DNA from: Lachnospiraceae bacterium
GTDB taxonomy: Bacteria; Bacillota; Clostridia; Lachnospirales; Lachnospiraceae
Length of the DNA stretch: 64,000 bases
Assembly: GCA_021771695.1 (NCBI GenBank)
Contig: JAETON010000006.1
Coordinates: forward strand, 52,245 to 116,244
Reading direction: 5' to 3'
Shown here: piece by piece, positions 11,451 to 19,651 of the stretch
How positions within the stretch are numbered: position 1 is the stretch's first letter
Layout of the letters: every line of letters begins with the position of its first letter
The notes under the pieces: model-generated
What the model saw: only the letters and a program-made list of their open reading frames with translations
Database searches by the model: none
Told to the model about the DNA's origin: nothing
Made by a program: the position numbers and the translations under genes

Positions 11451-12103
11451 ATGTATTTCTTTACAAACGTCCTGCGGTGAATATCACAAATGCCCTGTTT
11501 CTTTATTCTTTGAATATGTGCCTTTGTCCCATAACCTTTATTTTTTGCAAATTCATATCCCGGATATACTGCATCATACTCTTTCATCATACGATCCCTT
11601 GTCACCTTTGCCACAATACTGGCAGCCGCAATGGATGCACTTTGAGCATCTCCTTTGATAATCGGTACCTGCTTGATCTCTACTTCCGGTATCGTCACTG
11701 CATCATTCAATAAAATATCCGGCTTCACAGACAATTTTGAAATTGCCAAACGCATTGCCTGATACGTTGCCTGTAAAATATTGATTTCATCAATGACCTT
11801 TTCTGATGCCATGCCGATTCCTATCGCTGCTGCTTTTTCATAAATTTCGTCATACAGCATTTCCCGCTTTTTTTCTGAAAGTTTTTTAGAATCGTTTAAA
11901 TATAAAATGTCACAGTCTTTTGGAAGAATAACTGCTGCTGCGACCACTGGTCCTGCAAAAGGTCCTCTTCCCACCTCATCAATTCCACAAATATTTTCAT
12001 ATGCTGAATATTCCTGTTCATAAGAAAACATTTGATACATTCGTTCTTTTTCTTGTTCTAACTTCGCAATCTTTCTCGCTTCTCTTTCTTCTTTCTTTGT
12101 CAT
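11447..12103 (-). CDS. rnhB: Ribonuclease HII
   Basis: ICGIDEVGRGPFAGPVVAAAVILP. Confidence 0.96.
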   Translation of the reverse strand: MTKKEEREARKIAKLEQEKERMYQMFSYEQEYSAYENICGIDEVGRGPFAGPVVAAAVILPKDCDILYLNDSKKLSEKKREMLYDEIYEKAAAIGIGMASEKVIDEINILQATYQAMRLAISKLSVKPDILLNDAVTIPEVEIKQVPIIKGDAQSASIAAASIVAKVTRDRMMKEYDAVYPGYEFAKNKGYGTKAHIQRIKKQGICDIHRRTFVKKYI

Positions 12104-12666
12104 AATTCATCCTTATTTATTGTCCCGGCCTGTTTCCATGGATAAATCCGAAAAACAACCCTGCCTATGATTTCACTTCTCTTTACCGGACCGACTTCCA
12201 AATAACGGCTGTCCCGGCTGTTATTTCGATTATCACCCATGACAAAATATTCATCTTTATCCAAAGTAAGTTCCTTCTTCATATTTCCGTTGGGAGTCAT
12301 ATAATCTTTGGCATAGTCTGCTGCAATTTCCTGTCCATTAATGTAGACTTTTCCATCTGAAATCTTCACAGTTTCCCCCGGCAGCCCGATAATACGTTTC
12401 ACATACAACTTCTTTCGCCCTTCCGGTCCCGGAAATACAACAATCTCAAATCTTTTCGGCTTTTGAAAACGATAAGTGATTTTATCTAAAATCACTTGAT
12501 CTCCATCATGTAATTTTGGTTCCATAGAACTGCCTATGACTTTGGTCCGCTCTCCAACAAATATCAAAACACACGCTGCGGTAAGTCCTGCCACAGCCAA
12601 TGTAACCAGCCAGAGAAAAATTTCTCTTCTATTTCTGTTCTTTCGTCTTCTGGCACGAAATGTCAT
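12100..12666 (-). CDS. lepB: Signal peptidase I
   Basis: VIGSSMEPKLHDGDQVILDK; VKRIIGLPGE; GDNRNNSRDSR. Confidence 0.93.
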   Translation of the reverse strand: MTFRARRRKNRNRREIFLWLVTLAVAGLTAACVLIFVGERTKVIGSSMEPKLHDGDQVILDKITYRFQKPKRFEIVVFPGPEGRKKLYVKRIIGLPGETVKISDGKVYINGQEIAADYAKDYMTPNGNMKKELTLDKDEYFVMGDNRNNSRDSRYLEVGPVKRSEIIGRVVFRIYPWKQAGTINKDEL

Positions 12667-12667
12667 C

Positions 12668-13522
12668 CTATTTCATCCCCTCTTCTGGTACCTCCAATGA
12701 AATCTTTCCTAATTTCCCATTTCTGAATTCTTCCAGCAGAATGTGTGCTGCCTTCGTGTAATCCAGCTCATCCCCTTTTAATTTACAATTTCGGTTCTCC
12801 GCAATATTCTCCAAAATTTTCACCTTATCCAAAGATTCATCTGCCTGATAACGCTGACTCAAAATTCCCGGATAATTGACCGTTAAATATTCAATCAATT
12901 CCAACGCCATCTCATCTTGATTTAAGATTTCGTCACGAATAGATCCAATCAAAGCCAGCCGAAGACCTACCGACTGATCCTCAAATTTCGGCCATAAAAT
13001 TCCCGGAGTATCCAAAAGCTCAATATTTTTATTTAATTTAATCCATTGCTTTCCCTTGGTAACTCCCGGTTTATTTCCTGTTTTTGTACAAGCCCTGCCA
13101 ACCAGACTATTAATAAATGTAGACTTTCCTACATTAGGAATCCCTGCAATCATCGCACGGATCGGACGGTTTTTAATTCCCCTTTTTCGATCACGTTCTA
13201 ATTTCTCTTTACAGGCATCCATAATAATAGACTGGGTTCCCTTTACCCCTTTTCCTGCCTTTGAATTGGTCTTTGCTGTAAAAAATCCTTTTGATTTAAA
13301 ATATTCTTCCCACTGGGCTGTTGCTCTTTCATCTGCCATATCTGATTTATTTAACAAAATCAGACGATATTTCCCGGCTGCCAGCTGGTCAATATCCGGA
13401 TTCCGGCTGCTTAGTGGAATTCTTGCATCCACCAATTCAATCATAATATCGATTAATTTCATATTCTCCTGCATCATACGCTTTGCCTTGGTCATATGCC
13501 CAGGATACCACTGAAAATCCAT
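12668..13522 (-). CDS. rbgA: Ribosome biogenesis GTPase RbgA (YlqF)
   Basis: QWYPGHMTKAKRMM; circularly permuted GTPase GIPNVGKSTFINSL. Confidence 0.94.
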   Translation of the reverse strand: MDFQWYPGHMTKAKRMMQENMKLIDIMIELVDARIPLSSRNPDIDQLAAGKYRLILLNKSDMADERATAQWEEYFKSKGFFTAKTNSKAGKGVKGTQSIIMDACKEKLERDRKRGIKNRPIRAMIAGIPNVGKSTFINSLVGRACTKTGNKPGVTKGKQWIKLNKNIELLDTPGILWPKFEDQSVGLRLALIGSIRDEILNQDEMALELIEYLTVNYPGILSQRYQADESLDKVKILENIAENRNCKLKGDELDYTKAAHILLEEFRNGKLGKISLEVPEEGMK

Positions 13523-13541
13523 CCTTTTCTCCTTTCACCCT

Positions 13542-14096
13542 TTAACCCCACGGCCAATATTTAAAGCTTACTTTTCCAACAATATTGGTCCTCTTTACAT
13601 TTCCAATACTTGCACTTCTGGAATCTTCGCTATTGTTATAATTATCCCCCAGAACAAAATACTGGTTTTCTTTTAGTGTAATCTTTTCAGAAGCAAGCCC
13701 CGGTGAAAGAATCTTTTCTTTTGAAAACATAGTGGTCCTTTTTCCATCCACATAAACATTTCCATCTTTAATTTCAATCGTCTCTCCCGGCAGTCCCACA
13801 ACTCTTTTTACATAATAATTTTTATTATTTTCATCTGACAGCTTGAATACAATTATATCATACCGGCTTGGTTTTTTCACTTGATAGATTACCCGGTTTA
13901 CCAGATGTTTTTCTCCTTTCCCGAAGGTTGGTGCCATCGAATCTCCCTGAATGGTATAACTGAAACATATAAAACGCACAATGAAAAATGCACAAAATAC
14001 AGCGGCCACAAATTTCAAAATATATCCTATAATCTTCTCTCTTCTCTGTCTGCGCTGTTTTCTCATTTGATAAGTGACAGTATATCCTTTTCTCAT
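13542..14096 (-). CDS. lepB: Signal peptidase I (second copy)
   Basis: IQGDSMAPTFGKGEKHLVNR; VKRVVGLPGETIEI; GDNYNNSEDSR. Confidence 0.92.
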   Translation of the reverse strand: MRKGYTVTYQMRKQRRQRREKIIGYILKFVAAVFCAFFIVRFICFSYTIQGDSMAPTFGKGEKHLVNRVIYQVKKPSRYDIIVFKLSDENNKNYYVKRVVGLPGETIEIKDGNVYVDGKRTTMFSKEKILSPGLASEKITLKENQYFVLGDNYNNSEDSRSASIGNVKRTNIVGKVSFKYWPWG

Positions 14097-14133
14097 AATA
14101 ACTCCTTTTATATAGAAACATATATAGAAAAAC

Positions 14134-14159
14134 AGGGATAAGCTGTACGGCCTATCCCT
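14134..14159 (-). terminator. Hairpin between lepB and rplS
   Basis: AGGGATA...TATCCCT inverted repeat. Confidence 0.4.
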
Positions 14160-14180
14160 CTTCTTTGTAATCTGTAATGA

Positions 14181-14528
14181 TTATACTCTTTCTTTCACTT
14201 TTGCAGCTTTACCAACACGGTCACGTAAGTAGTATAATTTTGCACGTCTTACTTTACCACGTCTTACGACTTCAATCTTTTCAATGATTGGAGAATGAAC
14301 TGGCCAAGTCTTTTCAACTCCTACACCACTTGCATTTTTTCTTACTGTAAATGTTTCGCGGGCTCCACCGTTCTGTCTTTTGATTACAGTTCCTTCAAAT
14401 ACCTGAATTCTTTCACGGTTTCCTTCTTTTACTTTTGCGTGAACTCTGACAGTATCCCCTGTTCTGAATTCAGCTACTTCTCTTAACTGTGCATCTTCGA
14501 TGCTCTTAATAATATCCTGTGCGTTCAT
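14181..14528 (-). CDS. rplS: 50S ribosomal protein L19
   Basis: [48 protein letters not shown]. Confidence 0.97.
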   Translation of the reverse strand: MNAQDIIKSIEDAQLREVAEFRTGDTVRVHAKVKEGNRERIQVFEGTVIKRQNGGARETFTVRKNASGVGVEKTWPVHSPIIEKIEVVRRGKVRRAKLYYLRDRVGKAAKVKERV

Positions 14529-14608
14529 TGTTGTTCCTCCTTGAACGAATTTAGATGTTCTTAATACCTATCGTAAAAGCGGACCATCCTATTTATAACA
14601 ACTCGAAT

Positions 14609-14637
14609 ATATTACCATACTTTTTCTTTTATGGCAA
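14609..14637 (-). promoter_or_regulatory. Candidate sigma-A promoter for rplS
   Basis: On the minus strand: TTGCCA - 17 nt - TAATAT, upstream of the rplS leader. Confidence 0.55.
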
Positions 14638-14879
14638 GCTGTTTTTTAATTTTCAAAAATAAATTTTTCCATCGAGAATTGCAACCCTTTTTTGAATGTC
14701 TTTTTGATTTCTTTTTAATGGATTATGCTTTCTTCCATTAATTCTCTCTATAAATTCATTTTTCCATTAATTCTTTTCAATAAAATTTCCATTTATTAAC
14801 TTTTTACAATCAACTATTTCTATTTCTTTACATAACAATAACAAGTCCTAAGTTTTCTCTTTAGCACTTGCAAATTTTC

Positions 14880-16000
14880 TCTATTTATTTTCCAGAAGCA
14901 GGTTATACTAGATATAAAACTGTCAGCCTGTCAGTCTTTCGATTTCTGATCGATATAATTCCTCTGCTGACTGATAACCTAACAATCGTCTTGGCATTTT
15001 GTTCATCCAATCTTCTATATATTGAATATCTTCATCTGATAACGGAGCAATCGGTTTTCCTTTTTTCGCATGACGTCGGACTAGCCGATTCGCATTTTCA
15101 TTACTTCCACGTTCATATGATGAATATGGATGTGCATAGTAAATATAAATACCATGTCCTTTTTCCATTTCATATAGTCGTGAAAATTCAGAGCCATTAT
15201 CACTCGTAATGGTTTTAATTGCTTTTCTTGGTATCTCTTTTAAAATCTCTTCTAAACAAGCATTAATATCTTCTGCTTTTTTGGATGGTACTTTTCTGAT
15301 TATGTCATACCTTGTTTTTCGTTCCGTTAATGTTAAAAGTGCTTCATCATTCTGTTTCTTTCCTATTATTAAGTCAATTTCATAATGTCCAAATTCTTCT
15401 CTTTTATCAATATCTTCATCTCGTTTTTCAATACTCGTTCCAAATTGTCGTTTCTCTCTTTTTGGCTCACGCTTTTCTTTCTTTTGTTTCCGACTAACTT
15501 TGCATGGTAAATCAATATTCTTAATCTTTATGATTCCATGCTCCACATAATTGTATAGTGTGCGAACGCATACAATATCTTCTTTACTATAGTTTTCTTT
15601 TTGTAAAACTAAATGCAGTGCAGAATCTAAACTGTAACCTTTGTTTAATACAATATCTTCTACTTTTCCAATAAATTCCTGCACTTTTATATTTGAATCC
15701 TTTTTGTAATGATGAACTGATTTACAACGATTCTTTTTATATCTAGCATAACCTGCTTCCGGAAAATATATATAAAGGTCTTTGTTTCTTCTCGAATCAT
15801 ATTGATGTACAATTCCTCTTTTTAGTTCATTCCTTATCGTATTACTAGCACGACCTAATTCTTTTCCAATTGCATATGGGGAATATCCCTGTTCATGCAA
15901 TACTTTAATCATACCTCGCTCAAAATCTGTTAAGTGTTTGTGTTTGTTTTGATTTTCTGCCATATTATCACTCTCCAAAATAATAATACCAAAAAACTAA
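14880..16000 (-). mobile_element. IS30-family insertion sequence (approximate limits; terminal repeats not confidently identified)
   Basis: Complete IS30-type transposase with non-coding flanks. Confidence 0.7.
14923..15978 (-). CDS. IS30 family transposase
   Basis: N-terminal HTH (HLTDFERGMIKVLHEQGYSPYAIGKELGRASNTIRNELKRG) plus DDE region (GHYEIDLIIGKK...TITSDNGSEFS...YYAHPYSSYERGSNENANRLVRR). Confidence 0.95.
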   Translation of the reverse strand: MESDNMAENQNKHKHLTDFERGMIKVLHEQGYSPYAIGKELGRASNTIRNELKRGIVHQYDSRRNKDLYIYFPEAGYARYKKNRCKSVHHYKKDSNIKVQEFIGKVEDIVLNKGYSLDSALHLVLQKENYSKEDIVCVRTLYNYVEHGIIKIKNIDLPCKVSRKQKKEKREPKREKRQFGTSIEKRDEDIDKREEFGHYEIDLIIGKKQNDEALLTLTERKTRYDIIRKVPSKKAEDINACLEEILKEIPRKAIKTITSDNGSEFSRLYEMEKGHGIYIYYAHPYSSYERGSNENANRLVRRHAKKGKPIAPLSDEDIQYIEDWMNKMPRRLLGYQSAEELYRSEIERLTG

Positions 16001-16109
16001 TACTGAATCAAACCTTGGGAACTACATTCCCAAACCCTTGTGTTACGCACTCGTTTCATGAAGTAAAACTTCATCTTCACTTCGGCGTGTTCTTTTATAA
16101 CTCAACTAA

Positions 16110-16155
16110 TAAAAAAAAGACATCTACCTTTATAGCAAATGTCTTTTTATTTTAC
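16110..16155. terminator. Hairpin terminator at the left end of the conjugative element
   Basis: AAAAAGACAT...AtGTCTTTTT-type inverted repeat. Confidence 0.55.
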
Positions 16156-16200
16156 GCTACTTTTGAATAATCAATAATCGAGATTTCTTCCACTTTCTTT

Positions 16201-16413
16201 TTACCAAAACTCTAAGTCTATTATCTCTTCGCTGTTAAAATCTATCCTTTCAGCATACGTCCATACATTCCCAGACGCATATTTAATACATAAGTTACCA
16301 TCATTATCTCTCCATGCACTCTTAATCTCACCATCATCCCATTTCTTTATCGTCTTTCTGTGAATACCATAATACTGTTTTGCTAAGGCTAATAAGGCTT
16401 TATCTTGTATCAT
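16201..16413 (-). CDS. Hypothetical protein (70 aa)
   Basis: ORF overlapping the next gene by 14 nt in the transfer operon. Confidence 0.55.
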   Translation of the reverse strand: MIQDKALLALAKQYYGIHRKTIKKWDDGEIKSAWRDNDGNLCIKYASGNVWTYAERIDFNSEEIIDLEFW

Positions 16414-16867
16414 AGTGTATTTCCTGTTTGCTTTCCTTATAATCTTTTATAATAGAAAGTGGAACACCTGTTACCATTTGAAGCATAGAAAAACCGATTT
16501 TCTTTAAATACATGGAAATTGTATCCTTTTTAAAAATAAGTCCTAAAATGCCGGAAATGATAAAAAAGGCTGTTACAATGACATTAAAGCCAAAATACAT
16601 CATACAGATAATTGTGATAAGTTCCCACCCATTCATTCCTGCTTGATACCTTTGATTGATAACATAGGCAAAAGATATTCCAAACCATAGCCATAATAAA
16701 ACTACTACCAAATAAAGGCAGGCAAAAAGAAAGACTCTATCTTGCTTTTCTTTTGCCCGAAATCCGGTTATCACTTTTTTTACACATAATAGAAAGAATA
16801 ACAAATACCCGATTATCCCCATGAAAAGATATAAGATATGATATCCTCTTAATAAATATTCACTCAT
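16400..16867 (-). CDS. Multi-pass membrane protein, conjugative element
   Basis: About four hydrophobic helices; operonic position. Confidence 0.65.
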   Translation of the reverse strand: MSEYLLRGYHILYLFMGIIGYLLFFLLCVKKVITGFRAKEKQDRVFLFACLYLVVVLLWLWFGISFAYVINQRYQAGMNGWELITIICMMYFGFNVIVTAFFIISGILGLIFKKDTISMYLKKIGFSMLQMVTGVPLSIIKDYKESKQEIHYDTR

Positions 16868-16877
16868 GCCTACTCCT

Positions 16878-18104
16878 TTATTTTATAATTTTCCAGTTAC
16901 CATCTACATTCTTTAAGACAAAATCAAACTGTTGTATCATGTTTTGATTTGTTTCTTTATTAATATAACGTACAGTTGTTACTACATCAATGTTTTTTCC
17001 ATCTTTGTTCATTACTGCACTGACTATTTCATTAAATTCATAGTTCTTATCAATTTCTTCTAATACTCCATCTTTTACATAAAATGATAGTTCCTGTGAA
17101 GTTGCTGTTGGATATAACTTAAAGAATGTCGTTAAGAATGTTGTTACACTCTCTCTTTCATCTGCATTTACACTTCCATCTTCCTCAATCGTTTTTGGCT
17201 CATAAGCAGATTTCTTTGGTACAGATGTCATGGTAGGATTTTTGACAATTACCATGTTACCGCTGTTATCTACGTGAACTGTAACATGATAAGCAGATGT
17301 TACATGGTCACGAACCTCTACATTGTTTGTTACCTTTACCGTCTTTTTCTTTACTTTCTTTGTTGTTGCTTCGGCTCTTGTACCTACAATATCTTGTCCT
17401 ACTTCGTAAGTCACACGATAATCTCCATCTACTTCTTCAATATCCCACATGGTTACGTCTGTAACCTCTGCGTTTGTCTGCACATCACTCCCAATATCAT
17501 CTTTATTTAATGTCTGTAGTTCATTGTCAAGATAATTCTTTAACTGCTCCTGCCGACTTGCTAAAGATTCCTCACCTCTCGTCCATGAATGATAAGTTTT
17601 AACAAAAGATTTGACAAAGTTCTCAATCTTATTGGTGTCCATTAACTGTTTATCAATTACTTCTTTTTCATGTACCGTATGCATATCAATAGCAGTGAAG
17701 TTTTTGTAAACTCCAAAACATAGACTGCATAATAGCAACCCCCATAATACTAAAATGGATTTCCTTGAAACTCCCATAGGTAGTTTCTTTGCTTCTTTTC
17801 CCTTTTTCTTTCGTTTGGCTTCTTTCTTTTGTCGCTTGGCTTCTTTGGCTTGTAATTTTGCGTCTGCTTTAGCTTGCTTCTTTTGTTGCTTCTTTTCTTT
17901 CCTTGACACCGGTTGTTCTATCACTTCCTCTGTTTGCTCTGTCGATTGTTCCTTTAAAGCTTCTTGCACACGGTTTATTTCTTCCTCATTTAATTCATCC
18001 ATATAATCATTTACTTCAATTCCTAATGATTGCACTAACAAAAATAAATCATATGTATTCATAGATAAATCTTCGGCTACCTCATATAAACTTTTTGATT
18101 CCAT
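16878..18104 (-). CDS. TcpC-family conjugal transfer protein (Tn916 Orf13-like) with an N-terminal extension
   Basis: Single TM helix plus VirB8/NTF2-like C-terminal domains; Lys/Arg-rich charged N-terminal region; conserved position. Confidence 0.8.
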   Translation of the reverse strand: MESKSLYEVAEDLSMNTYDLFLLVQSLGIEVNDYMDELNEEEINRVQEALKEQSTEQTEEVIEQPVSRKEKKQQKKQAKADAKLQAKEAKRQKKEAKRKKKGKEAKKLPMGVSRKSILVLWGLLLCSLCFGVYKNFTAIDMHTVHEKEVIDKQLMDTNKIENFVKSFVKTYHSWTRGEESLASRQEQLKNYLDNELQTLNKDDIGSDVQTNAEVTDVTMWDIEEVDGDYRVTYEVGQDIVGTRAEATTKKVKKKTVKVTNNVEVRDHVTSAYHVTVHVDNSGNMVIVKNPTMTSVPKKSAYEPKTIEEDGSVNADERESVTTFLTTFFKLYPTATSQELSFYVKDGVLEEIDKNYEFNEIVSAVMNKDGKNIDVVTTVRYINKETNQNMIQQFDFVLKNVDGNWKIIK

Positions 18105-18116
18105 ACCTGCTCCTTT

Positions 18117-18416
18117 CTACTGTACACCATCTGTCGGTGTAATGTTACTTTCAATTACATTTCCATCTAAATCACGGATTTGATTATCGTCCGTCTGCTT
18201 TCCTGTGGTTCCTGCTTCCTCGGTCGTATTCGTCGTTTCTTCCTGCGTGGCTGTTATTTTGTCACTTGTTTTATCTGTTTCAGTTGAAGTTGTTCTTTGC
18301 TCCTGCGTTGTCGGATTGCTTTGCTTCCCACTCGATACCATGTTATGTACTGCAAAGATACCTAATACTATCAATAATATAAAAATTAAAATTAACTTCA
18401 TTTTATTTGACCTCAT
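18117..18416 (-). CDS. Small membrane-anchored Thr-rich protein
   Basis: N-terminal TM plus a low-complexity T/E/Q region. Confidence 0.6.
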   Translation of the reverse strand: MRSNKMKLILIFILLIVLGIFAVHNMVSSGKQSNPTTQEQRTTSTETDKTSDKITATQEETTNTTEEAGTTGKQTDDNQIRDLDGNVIESNITPTDGVQ

Positions 18417-18466
18417 GTTCTTTCACTCTCCATTTCATTCGTTGATCCACTTCGTGGAAACTCATG

Positions 18467-19642
18467 TCATTTCTTTTCAATCACCCAAAATGGACCACCT
18501 GCACTTGCACTACTTCTCGCTTCGTTATATACAATGTCAAAATCCCACGCATGATTTCTCTCTTTGTTTCCACAATCAGCAACTAAGATTTGTCCATCTT
18601 TTGTCATGCCACGCAAAACAATATAATGTCCACCATTGGTAAAATGACCCTGTGCCATAATCGCTACCACTAACTTTTTCTTCTTTAAAGCCTGTTGTAA
18701 CTTCTTTTTGTCCTTTCCTATGGCGGTACATTTTAATCCATATTTTTTGGCTAAGGCTGAAACAACACTGTGCGACCAACCGGAACCCTTGACATAATAT
18801 CCGGCTTTGGAAGCCCATGTACAAGTTTCTTTCGGTGTGGTACTACTTCCTTTTAATGTCGATATGCATATCGCCATGGACGTTGGTCCACACCCTGCTT
18901 TTGCTATCGTGTTTCCACCAAAATTGTAATTACCCCAACGACTATCTCCTTGTGCATAGTAAACTACGCTTACTCCACCATTACCACTGACAGTTGTTGT
19001 ACCACCACTGCCTGCATAAGAGTAATATTGCATAACTAACTGTGCGTGTTGTGGTGTTCCTTTCGCTCCGGCAGACATACATTGATTGCTATATTGCTGT
19101 GCTAAAGCCAAAGTATAAACTCCGCCATGCTTGTTAATCCAATTAATCCAACCGGTCATTCCAAAGTTATAACCTTGTATTGCTACCATGATTCGTCCAA
19201 TGTCTGTTGGACTTTCCACTTTTGCCATTTTAAGTGCGTCACGTAATTCTTGCATTCCTGCATTGATACTGCATTCTCCATGCCCAGTTGGAATCCCATT
19301 CGGATTTTGGCTGTGTCCACCACTTTTATTTTTTGTCTTTAAACAATAAAGACCATAGGCTCCCTCTGCCGCCTGCATTGGGTCAGGCTCACTTCCACCG
19401 GATTCTTGTTGCATTAAAGCAAGTGCCAACGGTACATAATCTTCTATACCATACTTTTTTGCATATTTTCGTACCGTTGGTTCCCATTTTAGGACTGCTT
19501 CACTCAACTGCTTTTCTGCTACATAATCACCGGACAAATCACCACCACTTTCTTCATCATCACTGACTGCTAATAATAAGGCTGAAAAAATAAGGGAAAA
19601 TAACAAGATAGTTGGCAGACAAAATATCAATATTTTCTTCAT
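18467..19642 (-). CDS. Bifunctional lysozyme-like / C39-type peptidase (Tn916 Orf14-like)
   Basis: LALMQQESGG...DPMQAAEGAYGLYC muramidase motif; AKAGCGPTSMAI Cys peptidase and GGHYIVLRG His motif. Confidence 0.85.
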   Translation of the reverse strand: MKKILIFCLPTILLFSLIFSALLLAVSDDEESGGDLSGDYVAEKQLSEAVLKWEPTVRKYAKKYGIEDYVPLALALMQQESGGSEPDPMQAAEGAYGLYCLKTKNKSGGHSQNPNGIPTGHGECSINAGMQELRDALKMAKVESPTDIGRIMVAIQGYNFGMTGWINWINKHGGVYTLALAQQYSNQCMSAGAKGTPQHAQLVMQYYSYAGSGGTTTVSGNGGVSVVYYAQGDSRWGNYNFGGNTIAKAGCGPTSMAICISTLKGSSTTPKETCTWASKAGYYVKGSGWSHSVVSALAKKYGLKCTAIGKDKKKLQQALKKKKLVVAIMAQGHFTNGGHYIVLRGMTKDGQILVADCGNKERNHAWDFDIVYNEARSSASAGGPFWVIEKK

Positions 19643-19651
19643 AGGCTACCC

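Noticed and set aside
13056-13514. 152-aa plus-strand ORF
   Set aside because: Antisense shadow of rbgA, which is unambiguous.
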